From the NCBI RefSeq assembly GCF_001613145.1, contig NZ_BDBU01000002.1, positions 186,001-250,000 on the forward strand: 64,000 bases of DNA, read 5' to 3'. The notes under the pieces were generated by a model that was not told where the DNA came from, did no database searches, and saw only the letters and a program-made list of their open reading frames with translations. Position numbers and translations under genes: made by a program. Origin of the DNA: Nocardia jejuensis NBRC 103114 (GTDB lineage: Bacteria; Actinomycetota; Actinomycetes; Mycobacteriales; Mycobacteriaceae). Of this stretch, positions 52,021 to 61,593 are shown in pieces. The number at the start of each line of letters is the position of its first letter. Within the stretch, counting starts at the first letter, position 1.

Positions 52021-52215
52021 CTACTTGGGGCCGGTGAGGGTGGCGTGGACGTCGGGGGCGTGGGCGTTGAGCGCCCCGTTGCGGATTCAGAGCGTCCATT
52101 GCTCACCGGTATCGGTGAGGGTGAAGTTCAGCCGCACATCCACATCGTCGGCCCTGTCGCCGATGACGTGCACGGCCGCGAAGCCGAGACAGTGGTCGCA
52201 TGGAATCCTCCGGGA
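52021..52215 (-). pseudogene. Decayed second alkylsulfatase C-terminal domain
   Basis: Directly after the stop of the alkylsulfatase-like gene (TAG, 52216-52218), and in the same frame, the DNA still encodes a SCP2-like C-terminal domain: DHCLGFAAVHVIGDRADDVD, LNFTLTDTGEQWTL, then TGA (52087-52089), then IRNGALNAHAPDV and a final TAG at 52021. The pattern FTLTDTG..WTL..RNGAL is typical of alkylsulfatase C-termini and resembles FDLRITDRPG..LEVSNGVL in the gene upstream. With no start and a broken frame it is a remnant of a tandem copy or an ancient second domain. Confidence 0.75.
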
Positions 52216-54132
52216 CTACGCGCTCCCGTCGGCGCGCGGGGTGACCACTGCGAACCCGGGGTCGAAGTGGTCGAGGTTCCGGAGAAATTCGCGCCACGCG
52301 AGCACGTCCCCCTCGACGTGCAATGCGCCGGAGCCACACAGTGATTCGAGCAGCTCCGGATGAGCCAGGAGAGTCACCAGGGTGTGGTGCGCGAGAGTGA
52401 TGACAGCGTCGGGCTCGACCGAGACGCTCGTGCGGTAGTACAGCACGCCATTGCTGACCTCGAGACCGTGAGGCCCGGGCCGATCCGTGATCCGGAGGTC
52501 GAACCGCGCGGACGCCAGTGCGGCACGGGGTCCGTTCAGCCGGATCGCCGTGTGGTCGAACAACATTCGCAGCGGCAGCTCCAGCATGGATTCGAGCGGA
52601 ACCTGCTCGGACGCCGGAGCGATGACCCCCGAGCGGAGTTCCTGGGTGGCGGTGAGGAAGGCATTGCGGCGCTGGGGCTCCTCGGATTGGTATCCCAGCT
52701 GCTCGTAGGCGTCGGCCTGCAGCCTGCGGGCGGCGACGTGGGCCGGCTGATCGCTCAGTAGATGCGCGAGTAGCTCGACCGCCCAGCGATAGTCACCGCT
52801 GTCGAATGCGCTCTGCGCGAGCCGCAGCACCGCCGTCCCGCCGCCCATGGCGTGCACATAGCGGGGCGCGGTCGTCGTGGCCGGATGCTGTGCCAGGCTG
52901 GCGGGATTGCCGTCGTACCAGCCGAGTTCGTGCGCGTACACCGCGCGGGCATCGTGGGCCAGGGCCCCGTGATAGCCGCGGTTCCACCAGGATCGAGCCA
53001 GACTGTCGGGGAATCGGATGCGCGCGGCGATCTCGGCGGGCGGCAGCCCGTGATTGGCCAGGCGCAGTGTCTCGTCGCGGATGTACTTGTAGGCGTCCCG
53101 CTGCGAGGCGAGGAACTCGCGGATCTGGCGATTACCCCACACCGGCCAGGTGTGAGTGCCGAAATGCACCTCGGCCGTGCGGCCGTATCGGGCCAGCGTC
53201 TCGTCCAGCCGGTGCACCAGCAGTCCGATATCGCAGGGCTGCGGTCCGTGCTGGCGAATATCGCACAGGCTGTGATTGGCGTTCTCGGCGCAGCACAGCG
53301 TCTCGTACTCGGGAATCCAGACATGCAGTGCCCGACTCGATTCCGTGCCCGGGACCGGCATGAACTCGAACCGCACCCCACCGATCACCCGCTGTTCGCC
53401 GGTCGTGCGGATCAGATCGGTGGGCGCGAGATAGCCCCACGGCCCGGCGAACGGCGCGGTGGTGATCCCGCCGGATACGAAACCGCGTTCGTTCACCGGC
53501 AGCGCGGCCCCGCGGAAGTACCCCTCCCGCCTGCTCGCCACCGTGCTGACGGCGATATCGGTACCGAGTACGGCCTCCTGGAAACCCTGCCCCGGAGCGA
53601 TGATCGAGACCCGATCGCGGGCGACGTCCCGCGGTGAGATCAAGCCGAGTACACCACCGTGATGGCAGGTGTGCGTGCCCGTATAGATTACCGCCGCAAT
53701 CCTTTTCAGCGGCCGATGCTCGTGATAGAGCCGCAGCGCCGCGGCGGCGCAGTCGGCATTGCTGCCGGTGTCGATCACCACCACCGAATCGGCGGTCTCC
53801 ACGAACGTGACGTTGGCCAGATCGTGGTTGCGGACCTGATAGATGCCGGGCACCACCTCGAACAGGCCGGCCACTCCCATCAGCTGCCCCTGCCGCCACA
53901 GGCTCGGATGGACCGAAGCCGGTGCGCTGGGCCACGATTGCGGGAACAGGAACCGCCGCAGGTCCCACACCGCCGCACCGCTGGCATCGCTGATCGAGCC
54001 GGGTGGCAGCGGCGCGATCCACCCGCGTCGCACGTCCGCGTAGTCGCGTCGATCCTCGAACGGCAATTGCTCGAACGCGGCCATATTGTGCTCGGCGGTT
54101 TGCGCGGTCGGTGTCTTGGTCACCAGAGACAT
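52216..54132 (-). CDS. Alkylsulfatase-like MBL-fold protein with altered zinc ligands
   Basis: A 638-residue protein of the SdsA1/BDS1 type III sulfatase family. Residues 20-360 form the metallo-beta-lactamase fold, then a dimerisation domain (GYHGALAHDARAVYAHELGWYDGNP) and a SCP2-like C-terminal domain. The usual zinc motif HxHxDH is GTHTCH at 152-157, so the first His is Gly152 and the Asp is Cys156. Other ligand segments (PGTESS, CAENANHSL, FGTHTWPVWG) look kept. The enzyme normally releases sulfate from SDS-like alkyl sulfates; activity here is doubtful. ATG 54132 follows GGAG; an earlier ATG at 54201 is unlikely. Confidence 0.85.
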   Translation of the reverse strand: MSLVTKTPTAQTAEHNMAAFEQLPFEDRRDYADVRRGWIAPLPPGSISDASGAAVWDLRRFLFPQSWPSAPASVHPSLWRQGQLMGVAGLFEVVPGIYQVRNHDLANVTFVETADSVVVIDTGSNADCAAAALRLYHEHRPLKRIAAVIYTGTHTCHHGGVLGLISPRDVARDRVSIIAPGQGFQEAVLGTDIAVSTVASRREGYFRGAALPVNERGFVSGGITTAPFAGPWGYLAPTDLIRTTGEQRVIGGVRFEFMPVPGTESSRALHVWIPEYETLCCAENANHSLCDIRQHGPQPCDIGLLVHRLDETLARYGRTAEVHFGTHTWPVWGNRQIREFLASQRDAYKYIRDETLRLANHGLPPAEIAARIRFPDSLARSWWNRGYHGALAHDARAVYAHELGWYDGNPASLAQHPATTTAPRYVHAMGGGTAVLRLAQSAFDSGDYRWAVELLAHLLSDQPAHVAARRLQADAYEQLGYQSEEPQRRNAFLTATQELRSGVIAPASEQVPLESMLELPLRMLFDHTAIRLNGPRAALASARFDLRITDRPGPHGLEVSNGVLYYRTSVSVEPDAVITLAHHTLVTLLAHPELLESLCGSGALHVEGDVLAWREFLRNLDHFDPGFAVVTPRADGSA

Positions 54133-54269
54133 CTCGTGATCTCCGATCGTCGGGGATTCGGTAGATCCGAGTGTGCGCACGCGCTCGCGGGCCCGCCTCA
54201 CACCTTTCGGGTGAGGGCACGGGCGTCGGCCCGGTCATACGGTGGACGGCCTACCGAGAGGAGCAGCCG

Positions 54270-56093
54270 ATGACGCAGTACCCCACCATCGCCGATCACG
54301 GCCTCATCGGTGATCTGCAGACCGCCGCACTGGTCGCCACCGACGGCACGATCGATTGGATGTGTCTGCCGCGCTTCGATTCCCCGAGCGTGTTCGCGGC
54401 GCTGCTGGATCCGGCGAAGGGCGGCCACTGCCGTGCGCGCCCGACGGGCGCGGCCTATCGCAGCACCCAGATGTATTTCCCCGACACCGCCATTCTGATC
54501 ACCCGCTTCATGACCGAGGAGGGGACCGGCGAGATCGTCGATTTCATGCCGCCGGTCACCGAGAAGACGGCCACCACCACTCATCGGCTGGTGCGCATGC
54601 TGCGCTGTGTGCGCGGCCGGATCACCTTCGAGGTCGATATCGGTCCGCGCTTCGACTACGGGCGCTCGCGGCATGCCACCCGGGTCCTTGCCGACGGTGC
54701 GGTCTTCGACGACGGGCACACCGTGCTCACCGTGCACGCGGTCCGTGAACCCGACGAGCCCCGGCTAGCCCGGTTCGAGGTGGTCGCGGGCGGGAACCTG
54801 CACGGCGAACTCACCCTGCACGCCGGGCAGACCCGCGGCCTGGTGCTCGAATCCGACGCGCTGAGCCCGCCCAGAACGATCTCGCCCGCCGAGGTCGAGA
54901 TCCTGTTCCGGGATACCGTGAGCTTCTGGCACCGATGGCTCGCCCGGAGCACCTACACCGGGCGATGGCGAGAAATGGTGCACCGCTCGGCGATCACACT
55001 CAAACTGATGACCTACGCGCCCACCGGCGGCATCGTCGCCGCGCCGACCGCCGGTCTGCCCGAACAGCTGGGCGGAGAACGCAATTGGGACTACCGGTAC
55101 ACCTGGATCAGAGACGCGTCGTTCTCGGTGAATTCGTTGCTCGCGCTCGGATTCACCGAGGAGGCAGCGGATTTCGCGGGCTGGCTGCGTGAGCGATATC
55201 GAAGCAGCGGTACCTCGCTGAAGATCATGTACCGGGTCGACGGCAGCGAAGATCTCGCCGAGCAGGAGCTGCACACCCTTGCCGGATACCGAAACTCGCT
55301 ACCGATCCGGATCGGCAACGACGCCTCCGGACAACTACAGCTCGATATCTACGGCGAACTTCTCGACAGCGTGTACCAGGCCGACCGCGCGGGTCTGCGA
55401 ATCGCGCACCAGGGCTGGCAGGCGCTGGTGGAACTGCTCGGCTGGCTCAGTGAGAACTGGGACACCCCGGAGGAGGGTATCTGGGAAACCCGGTGCGGGC
55501 GCGCCGATTTCACCTACGGCAGGCTGATGAGCTGGGTCGCGTTCGACCGCGCGGTGCGCCTCGCCACCGAGCGCGGGCTGCCGGGCCCGGTGCAGGACTG
55601 GCGCCGCCAGCGCGACCTGATCCACGCCCAGATATGGGAGCGGGGCTGGCATCCGGACCGCCGCGCGTTCACCCAGCACTACGACACCGACGTGCTCGAC
55701 TCGTCACTGTTGCGCATGGCCCAGCTCGGATTCGTGGCTCCCCGTGACCCGCAATGGCTCGCCACGCTCGAGGCCATCGATCGCGAACTCGTCACCGACT
55801 CCCTGGTCTACCGCTACGACCCGCTCGCCTCGCCGGACGGACTGGCCGGATCCGAGGGAACCTTCTCCCTGTGCACGTTCAACCACGTCAACGCGCTGAC
55901 CAGGGCCGGTCAGATCGAACGAGCGCGGCTCGCGTTCGAGAAGATGCTCACCTACGCCAACCACGTAGGCCTCTACGCGGAGGAGATCGACGTGACCGGC
56001 CGGCAGCTGGGCAATTTCCCCCAGGCATTCACCCACTTCTCGCTCATCGACGCCGCACTGGTGCTGGACCGCGCACTCGGCGTCGCACATTGA
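54270..56093 (+). CDS. Glycoside hydrolase family 15 enzyme (trehalase/glucoamylase type)
   Basis: A 607-residue GH15 enzyme. The N-terminal beta domain begins YPTIADHGLIGDLQTAALV, followed by GTIDWMCLPRFDSPSVFAALLD. The (alpha/alpha)6 barrel holds GGERNWDYRYTWIRDASFS, the typical GH15 motif, and ends EGTFSLCTFNHVNAL and GNFPQAFTHFSLIDAAL. In mycobacteria this type hydrolyses trehalose. It has no signal peptide, so it is cytoplasmic. ATG 54270 is preceded by GAGAGGAG. It is divergent from the alkylsulfatase-like gene. Confidence 0.92.
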   Translation: MTQYPTIADHGLIGDLQTAALVATDGTIDWMCLPRFDSPSVFAALLDPAKGGHCRARPTGAAYRSTQMYFPDTAILITRFMTEEGTGEIVDFMPPVTEKTATTTHRLVRMLRCVRGRITFEVDIGPRFDYGRSRHATRVLADGAVFDDGHTVLTVHAVREPDEPRLARFEVVAGGNLHGELTLHAGQTRGLVLESDALSPPRTISPAEVEILFRDTVSFWHRWLARSTYTGRWREMVHRSAITLKLMTYAPTGGIVAAPTAGLPEQLGGERNWDYRYTWIRDASFSVNSLLALGFTEEAADFAGWLRERYRSSGTSLKIMYRVDGSEDLAEQELHTLAGYRNSLPIRIGNDASGQLQLDIYGELLDSVYQADRAGLRIAHQGWQALVELLGWLSENWDTPEEGIWETRCGRADFTYGRLMSWVAFDRAVRLATERGLPGPVQDWRRQRDLIHAQIWERGWHPDRRAFTQHYDTDVLDSSLLRMAQLGFVAPRDPQWLATLEAIDRELVTDSLVYRYDPLASPDGLAGSEGTFSLCTFNHVNALTRAGQIERARLAFEKMLTYANHVGLYAEEIDVTGRQLGNFPQAFTHFSLIDAALVLDRALGVAH

Positions 56094-56160
56094 GCGCTCC
56101 TGCCGCGAGCGGATGTTCTTCGGGTCTCACACATTTACGGCTGGGGTGCGGGCGCGGCGT

Positions 56161-57614
56161 CTAGGCGGAGAACACACCCCACGTGGTTGCCCATGCGAGC
56201 CAGAGGCATCCGGCGAGTAGCACGCCGCCCACCGTGATCCGATTTCGGACGGCCAGGTGGGAGCGGGCTCGGACAGCGGTGGTCGCGGTGCCGGCCAGTA
56301 GCGCGACGGTGAGCAGAGCCGATATCTGCAGAATCAGCCACGCCAGTGGGCGGGATGCGACGATCGGGCCGGCGGTTCGCGCGTCAAAGGCGAGTATCGA
56401 CACCACATACAGGACCGTCCCGAATATCGACAGCAAACCGCTGCAGGCCAGCAGGCGCGCGAAACGGCGGGTAGTCCTGGTGGGACGGGTGCTGGGATCG
56501 GTGAACGACTTCAGTAGACCGGCGGCGAAGGCGAGGATCAGAGCGGCTGTGGCGATCAGTTGTATCCGCGCCGACGTCCATAAACTGTGGCTGAGATCGA
56601 CACTGTTCACCGTCTGCCGCGGTAGAGCATCCACGGATGAGGTCGGTAGCGTGCCGGTCGCTATCTTGTGTACCCAACTGGTGATCGCGTCGAAATAGCC
56701 GGGCGTGAAGGCTCCCCGCGGTGCGCCCGGCCCCGGTGTGGTTCCAAGCCGGTCGAATCCATCATCGGTCGAGCGGCCATTGTGCGCGGCGCCGGGGAGA
56801 ATGCCGATGGTGACCGAAGGCGAGGCCCGGAGCTCCTCGGTCAGTATCGTGGCGCTCTCGGCAGGTGGTACCTGCACGTCGTACTGTCCCCATAGGGCTA
56901 GGACGGGGATATGCAAGGTGCGTAGCGCGGGCAACGGATCGAAGTCGGCCTCGGGAAACGCGCCGGTCTCACCGAGCAGGCGGGCCGCGGGACCGGCAAT
57001 GACGTCGACGGGTGATCCGGTCACTCCCCGGTGGCGCAATGTCGTTGCGAGGCTCCATGTTTGCGAACGCAGTGGACTGACGCCGGACGCACCGAGCGTG
57101 ACCAGGAACTCGATACTGTCGGAGCGGGACGCCGCCAACGGTGCCACCCATCCGCCCTCGCTGAATCCCCACAGCCCGACCTGATCCGTGCGTATTCCAG
57201 GTGTGCGGCGCAGGGTTTCGGCCGCACTCAGAGCGTCGTCGGCGAGTAGCGAGAAGTCGCGATGGCTGAAGGAGTAGCCGATCGTGCCTTGTCATAGACG
57301 AGCGTGGTGATTCCCGCGGCGGCGAAGGCACGGGCCTCGTACTGGTACTCCGTGCGAGGTCCCGGGCCCGAGCCGCCGACCAGGACGATGCCAGGCGTCT
57401 GGGAGGACGGACCGATCGGGCCGATCACGGTGCCGCGCAGGGTAAGCCCGCCACCGCCGGTGAAGGTTACATCGGCGCAGGTGAATCCGGTGCAGTCGAA
57501 AGGTGTTGCGGCATCGGCACGAGAGCTCGGCAGGATCGACAGAGTCAGCATGAGCAGGATGAGCAGACCTGCGGCGGCGAACCGGCGGCTGGATCGTGAT
57601 CGGGCGTAGTACAC
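56161..57614 (-). pseudogene. Frameshifted alpha/beta hydrolase with C-terminal membrane helices
   Basis: Two open frames together encode one hydrolase. The first (57614 to about 57290) has a signal-anchor helix (GLLILLMLTLSILP) and the strand GIVLVGGSGPGPRTEYQYEA, ending TTLVYDK. One base then appears lost near 57284-57290: reading in the next frame gives IGYSFSHRDFSLLADDALSA, RTDQVGLWGFSEGGW with the nucleophile elbow, and the rest to 56161, with the acid in WGQYDVQVPP, His in GAAHN and four C-terminal helices. About 484 residues when restored. Either a recent pseudogene or a sequencing error. It lies 23 bp after the ArsR-like gene. Confidence 0.82.
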
Positions 57615-57637
57615 GGGTCGTTCCTTCGGGGCGGAAG

Positions 57638-58198
57638 TCAGATTTCAGGGAAACTGAACATGCGGAGCAACACGGCTTTTCGGTCGTCGCCGGCGTCTTC
57701 GTCGGTCGCGCCGTAACGCTGGACAAGCTGGATGTACTCCTCGAAGAACTCCCGCAGTAGTGACAGATCGACGCGAATCGTGGCGCGGGAGAACAGGAAT
57801 GCGTCGGCCCACGGGCCGATGTCTGCGGCCCCCTGTTCGAAACTCTCGTACAGTTCGATCAGCTCGGCGAGGTTGTGTCGGGCAATTTCCGCTGTAGCCG
57901 CACGCATTTCGTCGGATTGCTCGGTATAGGTCGGGTAGCGGAGGTCGCCGGGGACGGCACGCCACCATCGTTCCTTGCCGTTGGCCATTTCTGGAATCTC
58001 TTCGATGAGGCCGTACTTGGCCAACTGTCGCAGGTGGTAGCTGGTGAGCCCGGTGCTCTCGCCCAAGACCTGGGCCAGCGAGGTCGCGTTCACGGGTCCG
58101 GTGCGCAACTGTTGCTCGATCCGGCGGCGCAGAGGATGCGCAAGCAGACGCAGTACCGCGACGTCGGTGATCGTCCGAGGGGGAGTCTGACCTGCCAT
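57638..58198 (-). CDS. ArsR-like winged-helix regulator
   Basis: A 186-residue regulator with an ArsR/GntR-like wHTH near the start: VAVLRLLAHPLRRRIEQQL, SLAQVLGESTGLTSYHLRQLAKYGLIEE (residues 14-70). The C-terminal half is helical with WADAFLFSRATIRVDLSLLREFFEEYIQ and probably binds an effector. The start at ATG 58198 leaves the palindrome at 58224-58237 outside the gene, which supports it over ATG 58216 or 58246. It likely represses the hydrolase gene 23 bp downstream, and itself. Confidence 0.87.
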   Translation of the reverse strand: MAGQTPPRTITDVAVLRLLAHPLRRRIEQQLRTGPVNATSLAQVLGESTGLTSYHLRQLAKYGLIEEIPEMANGKERWWRAVPGDLRYPTYTEQSDEMRAATAEIARHNLAELIELYESFEQGAADIGPWADAFLFSRATIRVDLSLLREFFEEYIQLVQRYGATDEDAGDDRKAVLLRMFSFPEI

Positions 58199-58223
58199 GT
58201 CAAAACCGTAGTGCATAACAAAC

Positions 58224-58237
58224 CTCTTTGCAAAGAG
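58224..58237. promoter_or_regulatory. Palindrome upstream of the ArsR-like gene
   Basis: CTCTTTG-CAAAGAG, a perfect 14-bp palindrome 26 bp before ATG 58198. A candidate autoregulatory operator. Confidence 0.65.
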
Positions 58238-58550
58238 TATTTGCACGCACGTCGACAGAACTTGTTCGTTCTTGCGGCATGAGTGTGCACAGCCCCGAGC
58301 ATCGAATAAGTCACCCGCACCAGGACTTTCGCATCTGCGGCTGGAGGCGCCTGTGGCAACGTCGAAGCCGTGCTCTGGGTGTCGACCACCATCTGCTCCA
58401 GCGCCTCGAGCCCGCGGTCACCTGACTAGGAGCGCGTAGCAGCTCGTTGCCCATTGTGTCGGCCGGCATCGATCGGTAGGTTTCCCCGTTGCGTACCGGG
58501 CGATGCGCCGTTGGCCGACAACCGAACTGACGCCTCTGTAAATTGAGATC

Positions 58551-58943
58551 GTGACCAAACTGCGAGACCTGCAACATCGAGTGGTAACGACAGGACAACG
58601 CTACATCGGTAACCCGATCCTGGGACGGCTGCCGGTGCAGACCTTGCTCGAGACGACAGGGCGTACGAGCGGTCAGCCGCGGATCACGCCGATCGGCGGA
58701 CGCCGGAGCGGCAACTCCTTCTGGCTCGTATCCGAGTTCGGCGAGAAATCCCAGTACATCCGAAACATCAAGGCGGACAACCGTGTCCGGCTGCGCATTC
58801 GCGGCCGGTGGCACTCCGGCACCGCGCACCTGGTGCCCGGCGACGACGCACGTGCTCGACTGCGCGAGCTGCCGTGGGCCAACAGCGCGGTGGTACGAGC
58901 GGTCGGAACCGATCTGCTGACCGTTCGCATCGACTTGGACTGA
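58551..58943 (+). CDS. Deazaflavin (F420)-dependent nitroreductase-family protein (Ddn-like)
   Basis: A 130-residue split beta-barrel protein of the Ddn/FDOR-B type. Typical blocks are LLETTGRTSGQPRITPIGGRR, SFWLVSEFGEKSQYIRNI and VRLRIRGRWHSGTAHLVP. These bind F420H2 and reduce quinones or other compounds; mycobacterial Ddn activates nitroimidazoles. The GTG start (58551) lacks a strong ribosome binding site. It is a single gene in an accessory-looking stretch. Confidence 0.88.
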   Translation: MTKLRDLQHRVVTTGQRYIGNPILGRLPVQTLLETTGRTSGQPRITPIGGRRSGNSFWLVSEFGEKSQYIRNIKADNRVRLRIRGRWHSGTAHLVPGDDARARLRELPWANSAVVRAVGTDLLTVRIDLD

Positions 58944-59257
58944 TCCGTCGAGCTGGTTCATCCGGTCGGACGATTGAGGACCTCGGTGAACGGCGCGGAT
59001 GGGCCGGCTCCGGGTTCTGCGCACGGTGTGGCCGAACACCTTTGGCGCTTACAGGGCTGTTCGGCCGGGGAGGCTGCGGCCGACCGAACCGGAGAAGCTG
59101 ATATCGAGACCGAGTGCCCGATGTGATCCGGCGAACGTGGGATGGTTCCCATGCATGCGATCGTCCCGGAGGCAAAGTGCGGATCTCGGAGGGTTCGGTA
59201 CGGCTGTGACCGGCACGACATTTGTCGAACGCGTGTTCGAGAATGCACACTGTTGTC
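58944..59257. other. Intergenic region, no gene seen
   Basis: About 310 bp between the Ddn-like and ankyrin genes. No convincing frame, repeat or terminator was found. It probably holds the ankyrin gene promoter near 59190-59240. Confidence 0.35.
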
Positions 59258-60208
59258 ATGAATGGTGAGCAGGGTGGCTGGGCTGGTGTCGGCTGGGCGG
59301 CATGGACCGATCCGGGGCAGATACGCGCACGCCTGGACGCGGGTGCCGACCCCGAGGTTCTACCGCGTGGCCGGCAGAGACCGTTGGACATGGCCGCCAC
59401 GCACGGGTCCGCTGAGGTGGTGGCGGAGGTGGCGTCGCGGGTGCGCGACGTCGACGCGATGGAGTGGGGCCGTACCGCGTTGTGGCGTGCGGTGTTTGCC
59501 AACCGTCCCGACAACGCACGCGCATTGCTGGCCGCGGGCGCTGATCCGGAGCGGCCGATGATGGCGGGCTGGTCCCCGGCAAGGCTGAGTCTGGCTGGGC
59601 AGCATCCGCTGGTCACCGGCGAGTTGTCGGGCTCCGAACAAGCCGTAGTCGAGGAAAGTCGCCGGCTGACCACGGCACTGGGCAAACCATGGGTCGAGGG
59701 GGTCAGCCTGGTCTGTGTCGCGGGCATCGATGCGGCCGAGGCTGTCCGCCGACTGGACGCCGAGGTCGTCCCGGCGGATTCGGTGACTCCGGACGACATG
59801 GCGGGCTGGCCGCCGTCCGCTGACACCGAGCTGACGATGTGGGCGACCGACGTGCCCGGCGGCTGCGCGATCGTCCAGCCTTGGTCCTACATCGCCTCGA
59901 TGCCCGGCATCTCCACCCGTCTGTCACCCGGCACGAAATGCTTTGGGATGTACTTCAATCCGAAGGGCGGCTGCCAGGGCAGCACCAGTCTCGACGGCGT
60001 GCTCACCGGCTCGGATATCAGTCCCGCCCTCGACCCGTCCGATGATGATTCCGCCGAGGACATCCTCACCGCGTATCTGTATCAGAACGACGTTCTCGCC
60101 TACTGCTGCGCGTGGGCCGGGTTGCACCCGCGCGACGCGCGCGCCTTCGCCGGACCGCCGGACATGTGGCTACGTGTGCCCGACGGCGACTATCGGTACC
60201 GCCCCTGA
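59258..60208 (+). CDS. Ankyrin-repeat protein with DUF6461-like C-terminal domain
   Basis: A 316-residue soluble protein. Two or three ankyrin repeats occupy residues 15-115 (RPLDMAATHGSAEVVAEVA, TALWRAVFANRPDNARALLAAGADPE). The C-terminal domain (residues 148-316) begins SLVCVAGIDAAEAVRRL and has CAIVQPWSYIAS, GTKCFGMYFNPKGG and YCCAWAG; it resembles DUF6461, often found as an immunity-like protein in actinomycetes. The function is unknown. ATG 59258 was chosen; the upstream frame adds 12 residues. Confidence 0.7.
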   Translation: MNGEQGGWAGVGWAAWTDPGQIRARLDAGADPEVLPRGRQRPLDMAATHGSAEVVAEVASRVRDVDAMEWGRTALWRAVFANRPDNARALLAAGADPERPMMAGWSPARLSLAGQHPLVTGELSGSEQAVVEESRRLTTALGKPWVEGVSLVCVAGIDAAEAVRRLDAEVVPADSVTPDDMAGWPPSADTELTMWATDVPGGCAIVQPWSYIASMPGISTRLSPGTKCFGMYFNPKGGCQGSTSLDGVLTGSDISPALDPSDDDSAEDILTAYLYQNDVLAYCCAWAGLHPRDARAFAGPPDMWLRVPDGDYRYRP

Positions 60209-60386
60209 CCGAACCGATGGCCGCGGGGTGCGGCAGATCACCGGACTTGCCGCCACTGCCGAACATCCTTGCGCGCGGCGAGCAGGCCTTCGGAATCGAG
60301 TGCCCCCGAACGACATTCGAGGCTGGAAGGGGCTTCCATCTCGGCTGGCGCCGTCGGCCGCAGGTTCGTATTCGAGGGTGGAACCT

Positions 60387-61199
60387 TCAGCGACCATAGG
60401 GCTTACCCTCGAACCCGTGTGTGCGCATATCCTGCGCGTCGCGCAGATACGGATTGGTCGCCGGGTCGAGTCCGGCCAAGAAGGTATCCACGAGCTCCTG
60501 CGCCGCGTCCTGCGTCGTCCAGGTGAAATCCGGCCAGAAGCTTTCCGGCGGCACGGGCTTCCAAATCAGCTGAGAGTCTTCGTCATCCGGGTCGTCGTCC
60601 GCGAGGGCATAGTGGGCCTCGGCCTTTTCGATCGCCTGGCTCAGCCAGGTCGAGAACCCCGTGTGCGACCCCATCACCTGGCGGGCCAGCAGCATCAGCG
60701 ACATGCATTCGCCCTGTAAATCCTCGCCGAGGACGGCCGCACCGTAAATCCAGAAGAGCAAAGTCCGGCAGACCCACAGCGGCTCCTCCGCCTTCGGCGG
60801 CGCCTGCCCGCCGAACTCCGGCGGATCGGTGAGGCGTGCGTAGTGCAAGTCCGCGCACAATGCCCACACGGCGTCGATGCGCTGCCTGGCGTCCCGCACA
60901 TCCGCCGCCGGCGCCACGCCATCCACGCGTGCCACCACCCACTGTGCCGCGGCTACCGCGATGCCGAAAATTGCCTCATCCCGCAGCATTCCGAGCCGCT
61001 CGGCCAACCCCACATCGCGGTCGTCATCGTCGTCCAGCAGCGTATTCCGAATCGGCTCGTCCCATTCGAAATCGAACGGCAGACTCGACAGCGGTATCTC
61101 CTCCGAACAACCCTCGGCTGCTCGATTCACGACAACCCCGAACGGACCATGGACGGCCGTCCGGCCAGGTGGTGGAACGAAAGACGGGTACTCGAGCAT
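60387..61199 (-). CDS. Hypothetical protein, 270 residues
   Basis: Not recognised. A helical soluble protein with an acidic stretch (DDDDDRD near residue 58). Conserved-looking blocks are DAVWALCADLHYARLT, RTLLFWIYGAAVLGEDLQGE and FWPDFTWTTQDAAQELVD. ATG 61199 gives MLEYPSFVPPPG; the earlier frame to 61253 is basic and unlikely. Its place beside the ankyrin protein and orphan genes suggests it may be an immunity-like or accessory protein, but no motif proves this. Confidence 0.6.
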   Translation of the reverse strand: MLEYPSFVPPPGRTAVHGPFGVVVNRAAEGCSEEIPLSSLPFDFEWDEPIRNTLLDDDDDRDVGLAERLGMLRDEAIFGIAVAAAQWVVARVDGVAPAADVRDARQRIDAVWALCADLHYARLTDPPEFGGQAPPKAEEPLWVCRTLLFWIYGAAVLGEDLQGECMSLMLLARQVMGSHTGFSTWLSQAIEKAEAHYALADDDPDDEDSQLIWKPVPPESFWPDFTWTTQDAAQELVDTFLAGLDPATNPYLRDAQDMRTHGFEGKPYGR

Positions 61200-61593
61200 C
61201 AATGGTTCCCTGTCGCTTACGTTCCGGCGGAGAGGCAGTCGCCGAGCGCGCACAATCCACGATGAGCTCAGCGAGCCTACATGCTCGCCGACTCGTCCAA
61301 GTGTTGCGGGTCATGACGTTGCAGTCGTCGCTTCGGTGTGAGGTGGGTGGGTTGTTAGGGTGTCGGGGTGAGTTCTCCGGAGGCGTCCAGACGGTAGCCG
61401 CTCGGCCTGTGGGCTGGGCGGCGTTGTGAGCGTGGTTCCCACCGGTCGCTGAGCGACTGGTGGGGTGTGGGTATCTCGCAGCGCCGGATGATGTCGTTTC
61501 TTGCTGCCGGGTGGACGGTTCGCCCGATTCTGCAGCCCATCTCGGGTGCCGTGGATATGACTGCGGCGCCCTGTATCCGGGGAGCTCTCTCTT
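61200..61593. other. Intergenic region before the efflux gene
   Basis: About 390 bp without a convincing gene. A rightward frame of 60 codons at 61467-61649 runs into the efflux gene in another phase and could be a leader peptide, but it is Cys- and Gly-rich in a way typical of a shadow. The promoters of both neighbours must be here. Confidence 0.35.
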
